Shown in pieces: positions 16,991 through 24,543 of a stretch of DNA of 64,000 nt (the first letter of the stretch is position 1; every line of letters starts with the position of its first letter). A program made the translations under genes and the position numbers. Under the pieces are notes generated by a model, which searched no databases, was not told where the DNA came from, and worked only from the letters and a program-made list of their open reading frames with translations. Source of the stretch: CALNBC01 sp040768925. Its GTDB lineage: Bacteria; Bacillota; Clostridia; Christensenellales; CALWSW01. Where the stretch lies: the NCBI GenBank assembly GCA_040768925.1, contig JAXGLZ010000001.1:1-64000 (forward strand), written 5' to 3'.

Positions 16991-17968
16991 TCAATCCTTG
17001 CGGCGGCGGGAGAAGAACAGGATGCCGCCCGCAATCACGACGAAGGCTGCGGCGATCGCGAGGATCACCATGTCTGCCCCGCCCTTTGGTTCCTCCGCCC
17101 CGGGGGCTTCGGGAACCTCGGTGGCCGGGGCGGGCGCGGCGGATTCGTCCTCGACGAGGCCGGCTTCGGCCATCGCGGCCTTTGCGGCTTCGCGGATGGC
17201 CATGCTGGTCATGGTCGCGCCGGAAACGGCCTCGACCTCCCAGCTTTGGGCGGCGACGATCTTGCCCGGCAGCCGCTCGATGGCGTTCGAGCCGATCCCC
17301 GCGGTCTCGTTCGGTCCGCTGGCGGAAACATCCACGATTTTTCCTTCCGCGACGGCGATGGTGACCTCAACATCCCCGCCAAACCCCCTCGAAGACGCAG
17401 TGAACTGTTCCGCGCCGCTCAAAACCGGGTCTTGGGTGGGCGCCGGCGTCTCCGCCGGAGGGGTGGGGGTTGCGGCCTCGCCTTCGATCAGGCCGGCCGC
17501 TATCATCGCGACCTTGGCCGCTTCCTTCACCGCCTTGCTCGTCACCGTCGCTCCGGCGACGGCGTCGACCTCCCAGGTCTGGGCGGCGACCACCGCGTCC
17601 GGCAGCTGATCGGTTGCGTTTGAGCCGACGCCCGAAGTCTCTTTCGGGCCGTAGGCGATCATGGCCGCGATTGCTCCGTCCTTGACGGCAATGGTGACCT
17701 CGACGTCGCCGCCAAAGCCCTTGGAAGAGGCCGTGAAATACTCCGCACCTTCGATCTGCGCGATTTCCGGGGCTTCCGTCGCCTGCTGGGCGCCGCCCGA
17801 ATGGCCGACAAGATCCGGCAGCTCGTCTTCGGTATGGCAGCCGGGGCCGACGCAGGTGCCGTCTGTGCTGTATTCCGGTTCCGCCAGCACGGTCAGGGGA
17901 AGGCCCAACGCAAAAAGCGCAGCCGCAAAGAAGATCGCCGCCTTGGTTATTCCTCTTTTATGGGACAT
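16991..17968 (-). CDS. Secreted, membrane-anchored haem c / double FMN-binding electron carrier
   Basis: The 325-aa protein has a signal peptide (cleavage near LTVLA-EP, residue 29), a CX4CH haem c motif (C39, C44, H45), two FMN_bind domains (about 75-160 and 187-270) each ending in a covalent flavin site (AGAT with T141; SGAT with T252), a Pro/Ala/Glu-rich linker, and a C-terminal membrane helix (299-320) followed by RRRKD. FMN_bind proteins are flavinylated by ApbE, which is not in this window. The likely role is to carry electrons from the membrane to the flavoprotein reductase encoded next to it. The two FMN domains are near-duplicates (SSKGFGGDVEVTIAV and SSRGFGGDVEVTIAV), indicating recent tandem duplication. 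Confidence 0.87.
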   Translation of the reverse strand: MSHKRGITKAAIFFAAALFALGLPLTVLAEPEYSTDGTCVGPGCHTEDELPDLVGHSGGAQQATEAPEIAQIEGAEYFTASSKGFGGDVEVTIAVKDGAIAAMIAYGPKETSGVGSNATDQLPDAVVAAQTWEVDAVAGATVTSKAVKEAAKVAMIAAGLIEGEAATPTPPAETPAPTQDPVLSGAEQFTASSRGFGGDVEVTIAVAEGKIVDVSASGPNETAGIGSNAIERLPGKIVAAQSWEVEAVSGATMTSMAIREAAKAAMAEAGLVEDESAAPAPATEVPEAPGAEEPKGGADMVILAIAAAFVVIAGGILFFSRRRKD

Positions 17969-17991
17969 TTTTCCTTGTTACTCCTTATTGC

Positions 17992-18032
17992 GCAGGGCAC
18001 ACTGCGCGGCAAAACGCCCGCGTGTGCCCTGC
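17992..18032 (-). other. Hairpin between flavoprotein and haem/FMN protein genes
   Basis: GCAGGGCACAC (17992-18002) pairs perfectly with GTGTGCCCTGC (18022-18032). There is no minus-strand T-run, so an intercistronic stabilising or attenuating structure is more likely than a terminator. Confidence 0.55.
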
Positions 18033-18054
18033 TTTTTCTAGAATTTTTGCGGGT

Positions 18055-19899
18055 TTAGACTTTTTCCGCAGCCGCGAACTTGCCCGCGATGTATCCGCTG
18101 GTGATGACGCGGCCGAAGCCGTGGATCCTCATTCCGGCGGAGCATTCGCCGCCCGCGTACAGGCCGGGGATCACCTCTCCGAAGATGTCCATCACCTGCA
18201 TCTTGTCGTTGCAGCGGAGCCCGGCATAGGTGTCGTGGAGGCAGGGGGTCGCCCAGGCCGCGTAGAAGGGGCCCTTTTGGATCTTGTTGACCAGGGTGGT
18301 CTTGTTGAATTCGGGGTCGCTGCCCGCGTCGATGTAGCCGTTGTACCTGGTGATCGTGTCGGCCAGGATCTGGGGATCCATCTTCACGTGCTCGTAATAC
18401 TTGTTGACCACCGCCGCCGCCAGCTCTTCCAGGGTATCGGCCTTGAAGCAGTAGCCGCTCTCGAAGTCGACGACGCCCTGTTCCATCGCATAGCCCTGGC
18501 GGTCCACGCAGTCCTGATCAAAGATCGCCCAAAGGGGCCCGCCGTAGCGCTGGGCATTGCCGTCGCCATCGGGATCGACCACGACGCTGGCCAGAGCGGT
18601 GTTGAAGAAATCATAGGAATCGTAGCTGTACTTACCCCCGGAGGCCTTGTCCTCGTTGCCGCAGCGCTGGCCGAGCATGTTGACGATGACGAGGCTCTCG
18701 TAATCGGGGGATATGCCGCTTGCCCTCGCGAGCTTCCAGATCGGGCTTTTCGAGGTGTAGCCGGAGCCGTAGCCGTACTGGCAGCCGAAAAGGCTGGGCA
18801 TGGTGATCTGGTGGCCGCCGTGCTGCATGTAAGCCGCCAGCGTTCCCAGGGATGCGCCGACCGCCATGCCCGCGAGCTCGCCGGAAGCGTCCTGCTTGGA
18901 GAAGGGTTCGCCGGAAAGGCCGTCCAGCTCCGGTCCGAGGCGGGGGTCGAACATCGTGCGGAAATACAGGTTGCCGACGGATCCGCCGGTGGCGACGACG
19001 ATGCCCTTCTTCGCGCGCACGTTGACCGTGGGCTGGGTGGTTTCGATGTTGTTTTCGTTCCAGAAGCTTTCGAGGCGGGCGCTTTCACCCGGCAGGACGG
19101 TGGGCGTGTAGCCGGCCTGAATGCCCAGCGCGCGGCCGGACATATTGCCTTCCCGGATGATCTTGTCCATATGGTAGTTCATCAGGAACTGGCCGCCGTT
19201 TGCGCGGATCGTCCTCTCCAGGGGCCTGGTGATGCCGATGCCGTTGTTGCCTTTGCCGGTGTAGGAAGCCCAGCCCTCGGTGGTGGCGTCGGTGTAGGTC
19301 CACCTCGGAACGGTCTCGGGCTCGGTGCCGCCTTCGGTGTAAGCGTACTGCTTGGTGGGCTCTCTGTCCGCCACGAGGACGCCCTTTTCCTGAATGAATT
19401 CATACGCTTCGCGCATATGGTCCGCGACGGAGCGCACGTAATTGCGGTCGTCATAGCGGGAGGCGAGGCACAGTCCGGTGGTGTGGTCCAGATAATACTG
19501 GTCCGCGGTATCCTCGATGCCGTAGCGCTTCTGGATTTCCGTTCCGCAGCCGGAATGCAGGTTGCCGCCGCTGACGGCGGCGTGGCCGCCGACATCCCAG
19601 TTCGCTTCGACGATGATGACGGAAGCGCCGTCTTCCATGGCCTTGAGAGCGGCGGGAAGGCCCGCTCCGCCGGAGCCGATGACCACAACGTCCGCTTCGT
19701 AATCCCACTTGATCTCCTCTTCATTGACCGCCGGAGTCGCTTCGGGGGGCTGGGGTGTGGATTCCGGAGTCTTTTGGGCATCCGCATCGGGCGCGGAAGA
19801 GGCGGCGCATGCGCCAAGCAGGCCGGCGCTGGCAACTCCCACTGCTCCGATTGCCGCGCCTTTAATAAAGTCGCGTCTGGATATTTCTTTTTTCGCCAT
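18055..19899 (-). CDS. Tat-exported lipoprotein flavoprotein reductase (fumarate/urocanate reductase family)
   Basis: The 614-aa protein starts MAKKEISRRDFIKGAAIGA: the twin-arginine motif SRRDFIK is followed by a lipobox LLGAC with C31, so it is predicted to be folded in the cytoplasm, exported by Tat and lipid-anchored outside. After a Pro/Thr linker come the FAD Rossmann motif VVIGSGGAG (71-79), GGHAAVSGGNLH and a C-terminal FAD contact (GLYAGGECSAGMRIHG). It has the fumarate-reductase flavoprotein fold but lacks its own FMN_bind domain, which the neighbouring gene supplies. Substrate unknown; family members reduce fumarate, urocanate, cinnamates and similar acceptors. ATG 19899 follows AGGAGGGG; a 67-codon upstream extension is non-coding. 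Confidence 0.9.
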   Translation of the reverse strand: MAKKEISRRDFIKGAAIGAVGVASAGLLGACAASSAPDADAQKTPESTPQPPEATPAVNEEEIKWDYEADVVVIGSGGAGLPAALKAMEDGASVIIVEANWDVGGHAAVSGGNLHSGCGTEIQKRYGIEDTADQYYLDHTTGLCLASRYDDRNYVRSVADHMREAYEFIQEKGVLVADREPTKQYAYTEGGTEPETVPRWTYTDATTEGWASYTGKGNNGIGITRPLERTIRANGGQFLMNYHMDKIIREGNMSGRALGIQAGYTPTVLPGESARLESFWNENNIETTQPTVNVRAKKGIVVATGGSVGNLYFRTMFDPRLGPELDGLSGEPFSKQDASGELAGMAVGASLGTLAAYMQHGGHQITMPSLFGCQYGYGSGYTSKSPIWKLARASGISPDYESLVIVNMLGQRCGNEDKASGGKYSYDSYDFFNTALASVVVDPDGDGNAQRYGGPLWAIFDQDCVDRQGYAMEQGVVDFESGYCFKADTLEELAAAVVNKYYEHVKMDPQILADTITRYNGYIDAGSDPEFNKTTLVNKIQKGPFYAAWATPCLHDTYAGLRCNDKMQVMDIFGEVIPGLYAGGECSAGMRIHGFGRVITSGYIAGKFAAAEKV

Positions 19900-20173
19900 A
19901 TTTACCCCTCCTAGATTTTTTGGCTTGTTAGCCTTTATAGAAGAAACCGGAGTTTCATCCAAGCGTATAAAAAGCGCATCGAACCGGGGCAGCCGCAGGT
20001 TGCCCAAAGAATAAAAAAGTATGGAGTTGTTCTTCAAAAATGGGTTTTCTGAATCCTCTTCCAATCGGAAACCACGGCGGTTCAGAAGGCGGTTGTGCAA
20101 TGCTCCGTTTGAAACAAGTCGTCTTGAGGCCGGATGCTTTTGGCAAATAGCGCCGTCCGCAACATTTGTTTAT

Positions 20174-20202
20174 AGTTTAACACCCTGGCGCCGGCTATAC
20201 AA
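20174..20202 (-). promoter_or_regulatory. Candidate promoter of the reductase operon, in the LysR intergenic region
   Basis: On the minus strand: TTGTAT, 17-nt spacer, TAAACT, in the 411-bp gap between the divergent reductase and LysR genes. Short dyads (TATAG/CTATA at 20171-20199; ATAC/GTAT at 20197-20218) are plausible LysR contacts. The rest of the gap shows nothing else. Confidence 0.45.
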
Positions 20203-20310
20203 ATTGATAAAGTGGTATGAAAGTTATGCGTTTTGTGTTATAAGTAGTGGTGTCCGCATGTGCGCCGCCGGGAAACGGCGCCTGATTTTTTGAAACGAAG
20301 GGAAGCCGCA

Positions 20311-21240
20311 ATGAATCTTCACCAATTGAAGTATGTGCTCACGGTAGCCAAAGAACGGAGCTTTTCCAAGGCTGCGGCGGAACTTTATATCACCCAGCCG
20401 TCCCTCAGCAGGTTTATTATCTCCTGGGAGGATCAGCTGGGCGCAAAGGTGTTTGACCGCAGCACCAGCCCGCTGGGGCTGACGGCCGCGGGGGAGATCG
20501 TCATCAAAGCCGTCGAGAGCATTTGCGATATCGAGAAAAAAATGATGGAAGACCTGGATGCGCTCCAGCCTTCGGCCGAAGTCCTGATCAATTTCGGGGC
20601 CACGCCGACCCGGGCGTGTTACCTCATCAAACCCATCGCCCAGTTCAAAAGCGCTTATCCCAACGTCAAGATCCACATCAACGAATACTATATGAACCAG
20701 CTCGTCCAGCAGCTGCAAAAAGGGGAGCTGGATTTCATATTCGGCGCGGGGCCGGCAACGGACCCCAATCTTGATTTTTTGCAGATCTCAACAGAGCAGC
20801 TGTATCTCATCACGCCAAAAAAACAAGAAGCGGAGCCGTCTAAGGATCCGTTCCTCGTCAATCGGGAGCAGATCCGAAACGGCGCCGCTGCGTCCGTCCC
20901 CTGCATTGACTTAATGGATTTTAAAAACGAGCCCGTGATCGGCTTCCACCACAACATGCGGCTCCACAAGACGATCCTGAAGCTGTACGGCGATTGCGGG
21001 ATCACCCCGAACATCGTCGCCCACTCCCACAACGCGGACGTGGCCGTCAACATGGTGCGGGAGGGGATCGGCGTCACCATCGCGAGCTCCACCGCCCTTC
21101 GGGACTGTTCCTTCCTGGACCAGCTTCGCTGTTACAGGCTGGATACCCCCGATTGGCCCCTTGGGGTATTCGTCAACAAAAGCAGGCCGTTGAGCATCCA
21201 GTCCCGGGATTTTGTCACCTTCCTGGAAAAGCCGTGCTGA
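20311..21240 (+). CDS. LysR family transcriptional regulator (element cargo)
   Basis: The 309-aa LTTR has an N-terminal winged helix (MNLHQLKYVLTVAKERSFSK; AAELYITQPSLSRFI; TAAGE) and a periplasmic-binding-protein-like effector domain (about 90-300). The ATG at 20311 follows GGGAAG; 17 upstream in-frame codons are not needed. Divergent orientation to the reductase gene suggests that it controls it, with the respiratory substrate or a related acid as the likely co-inducer. It converges on the transporter gene with a 7-bp gap. Confidence 0.92.
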   Translation: MNLHQLKYVLTVAKERSFSKAAAELYITQPSLSRFIISWEDQLGAKVFDRSTSPLGLTAAGEIVIKAVESICDIEKKMMEDLDALQPSAEVLINFGATPTRACYLIKPIAQFKSAYPNVKIHINEYYMNQLVQQLQKGELDFIFGAGPATDPNLDFLQISTEQLYLITPKKQEAEPSKDPFLVNREQIRNGAAASVPCIDLMDFKNEPVIGFHHNMRLHKTILKLYGDCGITPNIVAHSHNADVAVNMVREGIGVTIASSTALRDCSFLDQLRCYRLDTPDWPLGVFVNKSRPLSIQSRDFVTFLEKPC

Positions 21241-21247
21241 CCGGGCT

Positions 21248-22507
21248 TCAAAACACCCCGAACAGCAATCCCAGCGCCAGGATCAGAATGTGCACGGCGG
21301 CCAGGGGCAGCATGGAAAAGCGCAGATGCGCCCCCTTTGGCTGCTCAAGAAGATCGTCGATCGCGGCGTTATAGGAGGTGAACGGCGCGTATCCCAGCGG
21401 AAAGAGGATGATGAAGGGCAATACGGAGACCACCGGGTCCACGCCGGCCAAAGAGCTTATGCCCGCCACCACCGGAAGGATCGCATACAGGCACTGGAAC
21501 GGCATGCCCAAAAGCAGAACCGTCGAAAGGCCGGAAAAGATCAGCGGCAGGTAACGGTACATCGTTTCCGGCAGGATTCCCGAAACCGCCTTGAGCATCG
21601 CGTCCATGATGCCGCAGTCGTTGAACACGCCCAGCATCACCCCCACCCCGATCTGCATCAGGCACACCGGGAAGGCGATGCCTGCGGCATTGGAAAAAAC
21701 CTCTTTTCGTTCCTGCTGATTTTTGCAGTTGACGGACAGCGCGACGATCCCGAACAGCAGGAAAACCATATAGCCCGGAACGTCCGCCAGCAGCACGCAA
21801 ACACAGCAAAGAACATAGAGCGCGGCGTTGATCCAAAAGCGCGCGTCTTTTTTTACGCTCTGCTCCGCCGTTATGTCATACGCCTGCGGCTCTTGCGGAT
21901 GCCGCCGGATCCAGATCAGGCAAAAGGCGATGATCAGCGCGCAGCCGGCAAAGCCGAGCAGGAGCGTCCCATAGGAATTGCTCCAAAGCAGGCCGGGGTC
22001 CATCCCGGTGATCGAGGTTAAAAGCACCGTCCGCCCGGTCCAGGGGAAGATCCGCCCGACGCTTGAGGCCGCGGCGACCACAAGGCCCAGCACGCAGGCG
22101 GAGATCCCCATCTTTTTGTAAAACGGAAGCATGGACATGATCACCACGATGTACGAACCGATGGTGGACCCGCCCGCAGCGACAAAAATCGTGATCAGCA
22201 CCGTGCCGACCATCAGCATGAAGGGGCTTTTGGCAAAAAGCGGGCTGATCGCGCGCAGCACCCCGTCAAAAAAGCCGGACTTGATGATCACCGCGAAAAA
22301 AAAGATGGAAAAGAGCAGCAGCGCCATGTTCGAGAGCATCGAATCGATCCCCGAAACCGAGGCGGAAAGCAGCTTGTGCGGCTCAATGCCAAAAATCAGC
22401 CCGACGATTGGCGGGATGATCACCACAGCCGTATAGATCGGAACGGTTTTTTTGAAGGCGATGAATCCGAGAATCAGAATGATGACGATCCCGCACAGTA
22501 CCAGCAT
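21248..22507 (-). CDS. Organic-acid transporter (CitMHS/ion-transporter superfamily-like)
   Basis: The 419-aa protein has about 11-12 hydrophobic segments arranged as two halves with two re-entrant-like motifs: FVAAGGSTIGSYIVVI and MPFQCLYAILPVV. This is the plan of the ion-transporter superfamily (CitMHS, DcuC, SLC13-like carboxylate carriers). The family call is by gross similarity, and the substrate is unknown. Given the adjoining extracytoplasmic reductase, it may move the acceptor, its reduced product or a carbon source. The start MLVLCGIVIILILGF at 22507 follows AAGGAATTC; earlier codons lack a Shine-Dalgarno. Confidence 0.75.
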   Translation of the reverse strand: MLVLCGIVIILILGFIAFKKTVPIYTAVVIIPPIVGLIFGIEPHKLLSASVSGIDSMLSNMALLLFSIFFFAVIIKSGFFDGVLRAISPLFAKSPFMLMVGTVLITIFVAAGGSTIGSYIVVIMSMLPFYKKMGISACVLGLVVAAASSVGRIFPWTGRTVLLTSITGMDPGLLWSNSYGTLLLGFAGCALIIAFCLIWIRRHPQEPQAYDITAEQSVKKDARFWINAALYVLCCVCVLLADVPGYMVFLLFGIVALSVNCKNQQERKEVFSNAAGIAFPVCLMQIGVGVMLGVFNDCGIMDAMLKAVSGILPETMYRYLPLIFSGLSTVLLLGMPFQCLYAILPVVAGISSLAGVDPVVSVLPFIILFPLGYAPFTSYNAAIDDLLEQPKGAHLRFSMLPLAAVHILILALGLLFGVF

Positions 22508-22850
22508 TATAAGAATTCCTTGTCCTTCCGTAAAAAAACGCGTTGAACGCGCGCACGGCAAACGCGCGGCAAAATTGAAATCCTCCGGCTTCTCCACCGA
22601 TCAGTTTTATAAAACTACCCGCGTGCGCGGATTCGCCAAAAGCTTAACCCGCCCATCGCCCTTTGTCAACAAAATCAGTTACGGCATATAGGATGGCCGA
22701 TGCTGTCATTCCCGGAGCGGTTTTTCCATCGCCTGCGTCCGCGCCAATTAAAAAACGGCGGTCTGCCGCCACGTTTCCCGCATTGCCGGGACCGCGCCGT
22801 CCGGCGCCATGCGGCGAATCGGGGCCTCCCTTCCCCCAAAAACAAAAAAA
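22508..22850. other. Right-end non-coding part of the element
   Basis: No gene is supported in these 343 bp. They hold a candidate transporter promoter (22641-22669). On the minus strand they would also supply the extra 65-codon C-terminus of the recombinase when the element is circular: a frame running from the junction to a stop at 22675. Confidence 0.6.
22641..22669 (-). promoter_or_regulatory. Candidate promoter of the element transporter gene
   Basis: On the minus strand: TTGACA, 17-nt spacer, TAAGCT. The -35 is perfect and the -10 weak; it lies about 130 bp upstream of the transporter start. Confidence 0.45.
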
Positions 22851-22885
22851 GCCGCCATTTTGGCACGGAAACCGGAACAGAAGAA
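22851..22885. other. attR: right junction of the intervening element
   Basis: Arm GCCGCCATTTTGG (22851-22863), 10 bp, then crossover GG (22874-22875), then cotJC sequence AACAGAAGAACTGG. It mirrors attL exactly in spacing. In the circle the two arms become a dyad centred on GG. Confidence 0.88.
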
Positions 22886-23263
22886 CTGGCGCACTGGGAA
22901 CTGCTCGGCGCCATGCTGCACCAGATCATGAAGTGCGCCACGCCTGCGGCCATCCGCGCCGCCGGGCTGGAGGGCAATTTCGCCCTGCATGGCTACGGGA
23001 TCTTCCCCGCCGACCCCAACGGCTACAATTTCACGGCGGACTACATTTCCGTCACCGGCGACCCGATCGCGGACATCACTTTCGATATGGCGGCGGAGCA
23101 GAATTCCAGGGCGACCTACGAGCACATCCTTCAGCTTACGGACGATCCGGATATCGCCGCCCCCATCCGCTTCCTGCGGCAGCGCGAGATCGTGCATTTC
23201 CAGCGTTTCGGCGAATGCCTGGGCATACTCCAGCACCTGAAGGACCCCGGCTGCATCCTCTGA
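22876..23263 (+). pseudogene. cotJC: cotJC 3' fragment
   Basis: Encodes TEELAHWELLGAMLHQIMK onward to HLKDPGCIL, the remaining two-thirds of CotJC. It contains the other manganese-catalase ligand segments: EELAHWE (Glu and His), AAEQNSRATYEHI (Glu) and QREIVHFQRFGE (Glu/His). It lacks its own start or ribosome binding site; the upstream in-frame ATG at 22700 lies in element DNA of low-complexity composition. Combined with 12992-13176 it gives a complete 190-aa protein. A strong terminator follows at 23300. Confidence 0.93.
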
Positions 23264-23299
23264 GCCGCGACGCCCGGGCCCCTAGCCCAAAAGATGAGC

Positions 23300-23333
23300 A
23301 AATCCCCGCGCCCGGCAGGAGCGCGGGGATTTT
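23300..23333 (+). terminator. Terminator of the cotJ operon
   Basis: AAATCCCCGCGC and GCGCGGGGATTT form a perfect 12-bp stem, 9-nt loop, with T residues ending the stem. It is positioned for cotJC. Confidence 0.85.
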
Positions 23334-23334
23334 A

Positions 23335-23625
23335 GTGCGTCAAAGCGGCCCGCTGGCCGCCGCGCCGTTGGTTTTCAAGGCCGCCGGCGCAGCCGGCATC
23401 ATTCCTGGATGAAGTGCCGAAATCTGTGATTCCGCCGCGCTTCGCGCAAAGCCGCCGGCGCAGCCGGCATCATTCCTGGATAAAATGCCGGAACCCGCGT
23501 TTTCGGTTCAGCCGGCAGCAATCCACGATGAAGCGCCCGGCTCCTGTCGTCGGTTTTGATCCAAGCCCGGGGGCCGATGCCCCCCAAACCCCGGGGATGG
23601 GGTTTTTCAACAGTCAAAAATTCCC
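23335..23625. repeat. Dispersed intergenic repeat, copy 1
   Basis: Contains two tandem copies of CGGCGCAGCCGGCATCATTC (23390 and 23450) flanked by GCGTCAAAGCGGCC on the left and GGGATGGGGTTTTTC on the right. The same ordered blocks recur at 47165-47455. It has no coding potential. Both copies lie between a terminator and the next gene. Confidence 0.75.
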
Positions 23626-23632
23626 GGAAAGT

Positions 23633-24289
23633 TTATGGACGAACCCCGATGATCTTTTGAAGCTCGCGAAGATCGCCCACGATGTAATCCGGGGATTCGG
23701 CCTTGATGTCCTCCAGCTTGCCGTAGCCGTAAGAAACGGCGATGGCTCCCACTCCGGCGGCCCTTGAGGCCATGACGTCCGTCTTCATATCGCCGACCAT
23801 GACGGCGTTTTCGGGCTTGACGCCCAGCTTGTTGAGGATGATGTTGACGCATTCCGGGTCCGGCTTCATCCTGGTCATATCCTCGTCGCAGACGATGGCG
23901 TCAAAATAATCAAAAAGCCCAAGCTTTTTCAGGATCGTCTCGGTCGCCGAGCGGATCTTGGCCGTCGCGACGGCGAGCTTGACCTTGCCCTTGAAGTATT
24001 CCAGGGTTTCCGGCACGCCGGGATAAGCCTTCGAAAGCTCGCAGCAGTTGGCGGCATAGCTCTTTATGAAGTACGCGACGGCGGGTTCCACAAGGTCCGG
24101 CCGGTCCGGGCCGAACACGCGCTCCATGGCTTTTTTTGCCCCTCCGCCGATCAGGCTGCCCGCGTACTCCAGGGAAATATCCATATCGGCGATCGCCTTT
24201 GCCGTGTTCCGGGCGGCAAGGGCGATGTCGGGCTGGGTATGGACCATGCACCCGTCCAAGTCAAAGATGATAAGCTCGATATTCTTCAT
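23633..24289 (-). CDS. HAD superfamily phosphatase (phosphoglycolate phosphatase-like)
   Basis: The 218-aa protein has HAD motif I IIFDLDGCMV (nucleophile D9, acid D11), a helical cap domain, motif II VATAK, motif III with KPDPE and motif IV VGDMKTDVMASRAAG. This is the Gph/PGP subfamily. It dephosphorylates small phosphorylated metabolites; the substrate cannot be read from sequence. Motif I has Cys-Met where Thr-Leu is commoner. It is probably a single gene with a TATAAT-like -10 at 24336-24341 (minus). Confidence 0.88.
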   Translation of the reverse strand: MKNIELIIFDLDGCMVHTQPDIALAARNTAKAIADMDISLEYAGSLIGGGAKKAMERVFGPDRPDLVEPAVAYFIKSYAANCCELSKAYPGVPETLEYFKGKVKLAVATAKIRSATETILKKLGLFDYFDAIVCDEDMTRMKPDPECVNIILNKLGVKPENAVMVGDMKTDVMASRAAGVGAIAVSYGYGKLEDIKAESPDYIVGDLRELQKIIGVRP

Positions 24290-24543
24290 TTGTTTTCTCC
24301 TGTCTCTTTGAAGATTTGTTTGTGTCTATGCTATGATTATAACATATCGTGCGCCGTTTGTGCGCACCGATTTGCAGGCCCGGGGCGCCGCCTATTCAAT
24401 TTTGGAATGACGCGCCGCCGTTTTCTGCAATCCGGGCAAAATAGATGAATACTGTATCGCAAAACGGCGGATTATGATAGTATTTTTATTGTATTCCATT
24501 TGGGGCAAAACCTGGCGGCGGGTTTCGGCGCGCCGCGGATTCG

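Larger units (their letters stand above)
13177..22875. mobile_element. cotJC intervening element (serine recombinase, skin-like), 9,699 bp
   Basis: Bounded by attL (GG at 13175-13176) and attR (GG at 22874-22875). Contents: a large serine recombinase at the left end, a small helical ORF, ccsA, resB, a haem/FMN-binding secreted protein, a Tat lipoprotein flavoprotein reductase, a LysR regulator and an organic-acid-type transporter. No capsid, tail, lysis, replication or conjugation gene is present, so it is either a minimal integrative element or a domesticated skin-type element. Base composition and codon use look like the host's, suggesting long residence or a related donor. Excision would restore cotJC in frame. 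Confidence 0.88.

Noticed and set aside
18022..19914. A 630-codon plus-strand open frame opposite the reductase gene
   Set aside because: It is the antisense of a gene with clear FAD and Tat motifs; long antisense frames are expected in GC-rich DNA. The translation has no family motif.
22700..22875. Treating the 3' cotJC frame (from the ATG at 22700) as an independent 187-aa gene
   Set aside because: Its first 58 codons are in element DNA with no ribosome site and shadow-like composition; CotJC similarity begins exactly at the crossover.
13123..22875. A prophage or conjugative element
   Set aside because: No structural, lysis, replication, relaxase or type IV secretion gene was found; only the recombinase is mobile-element-like.
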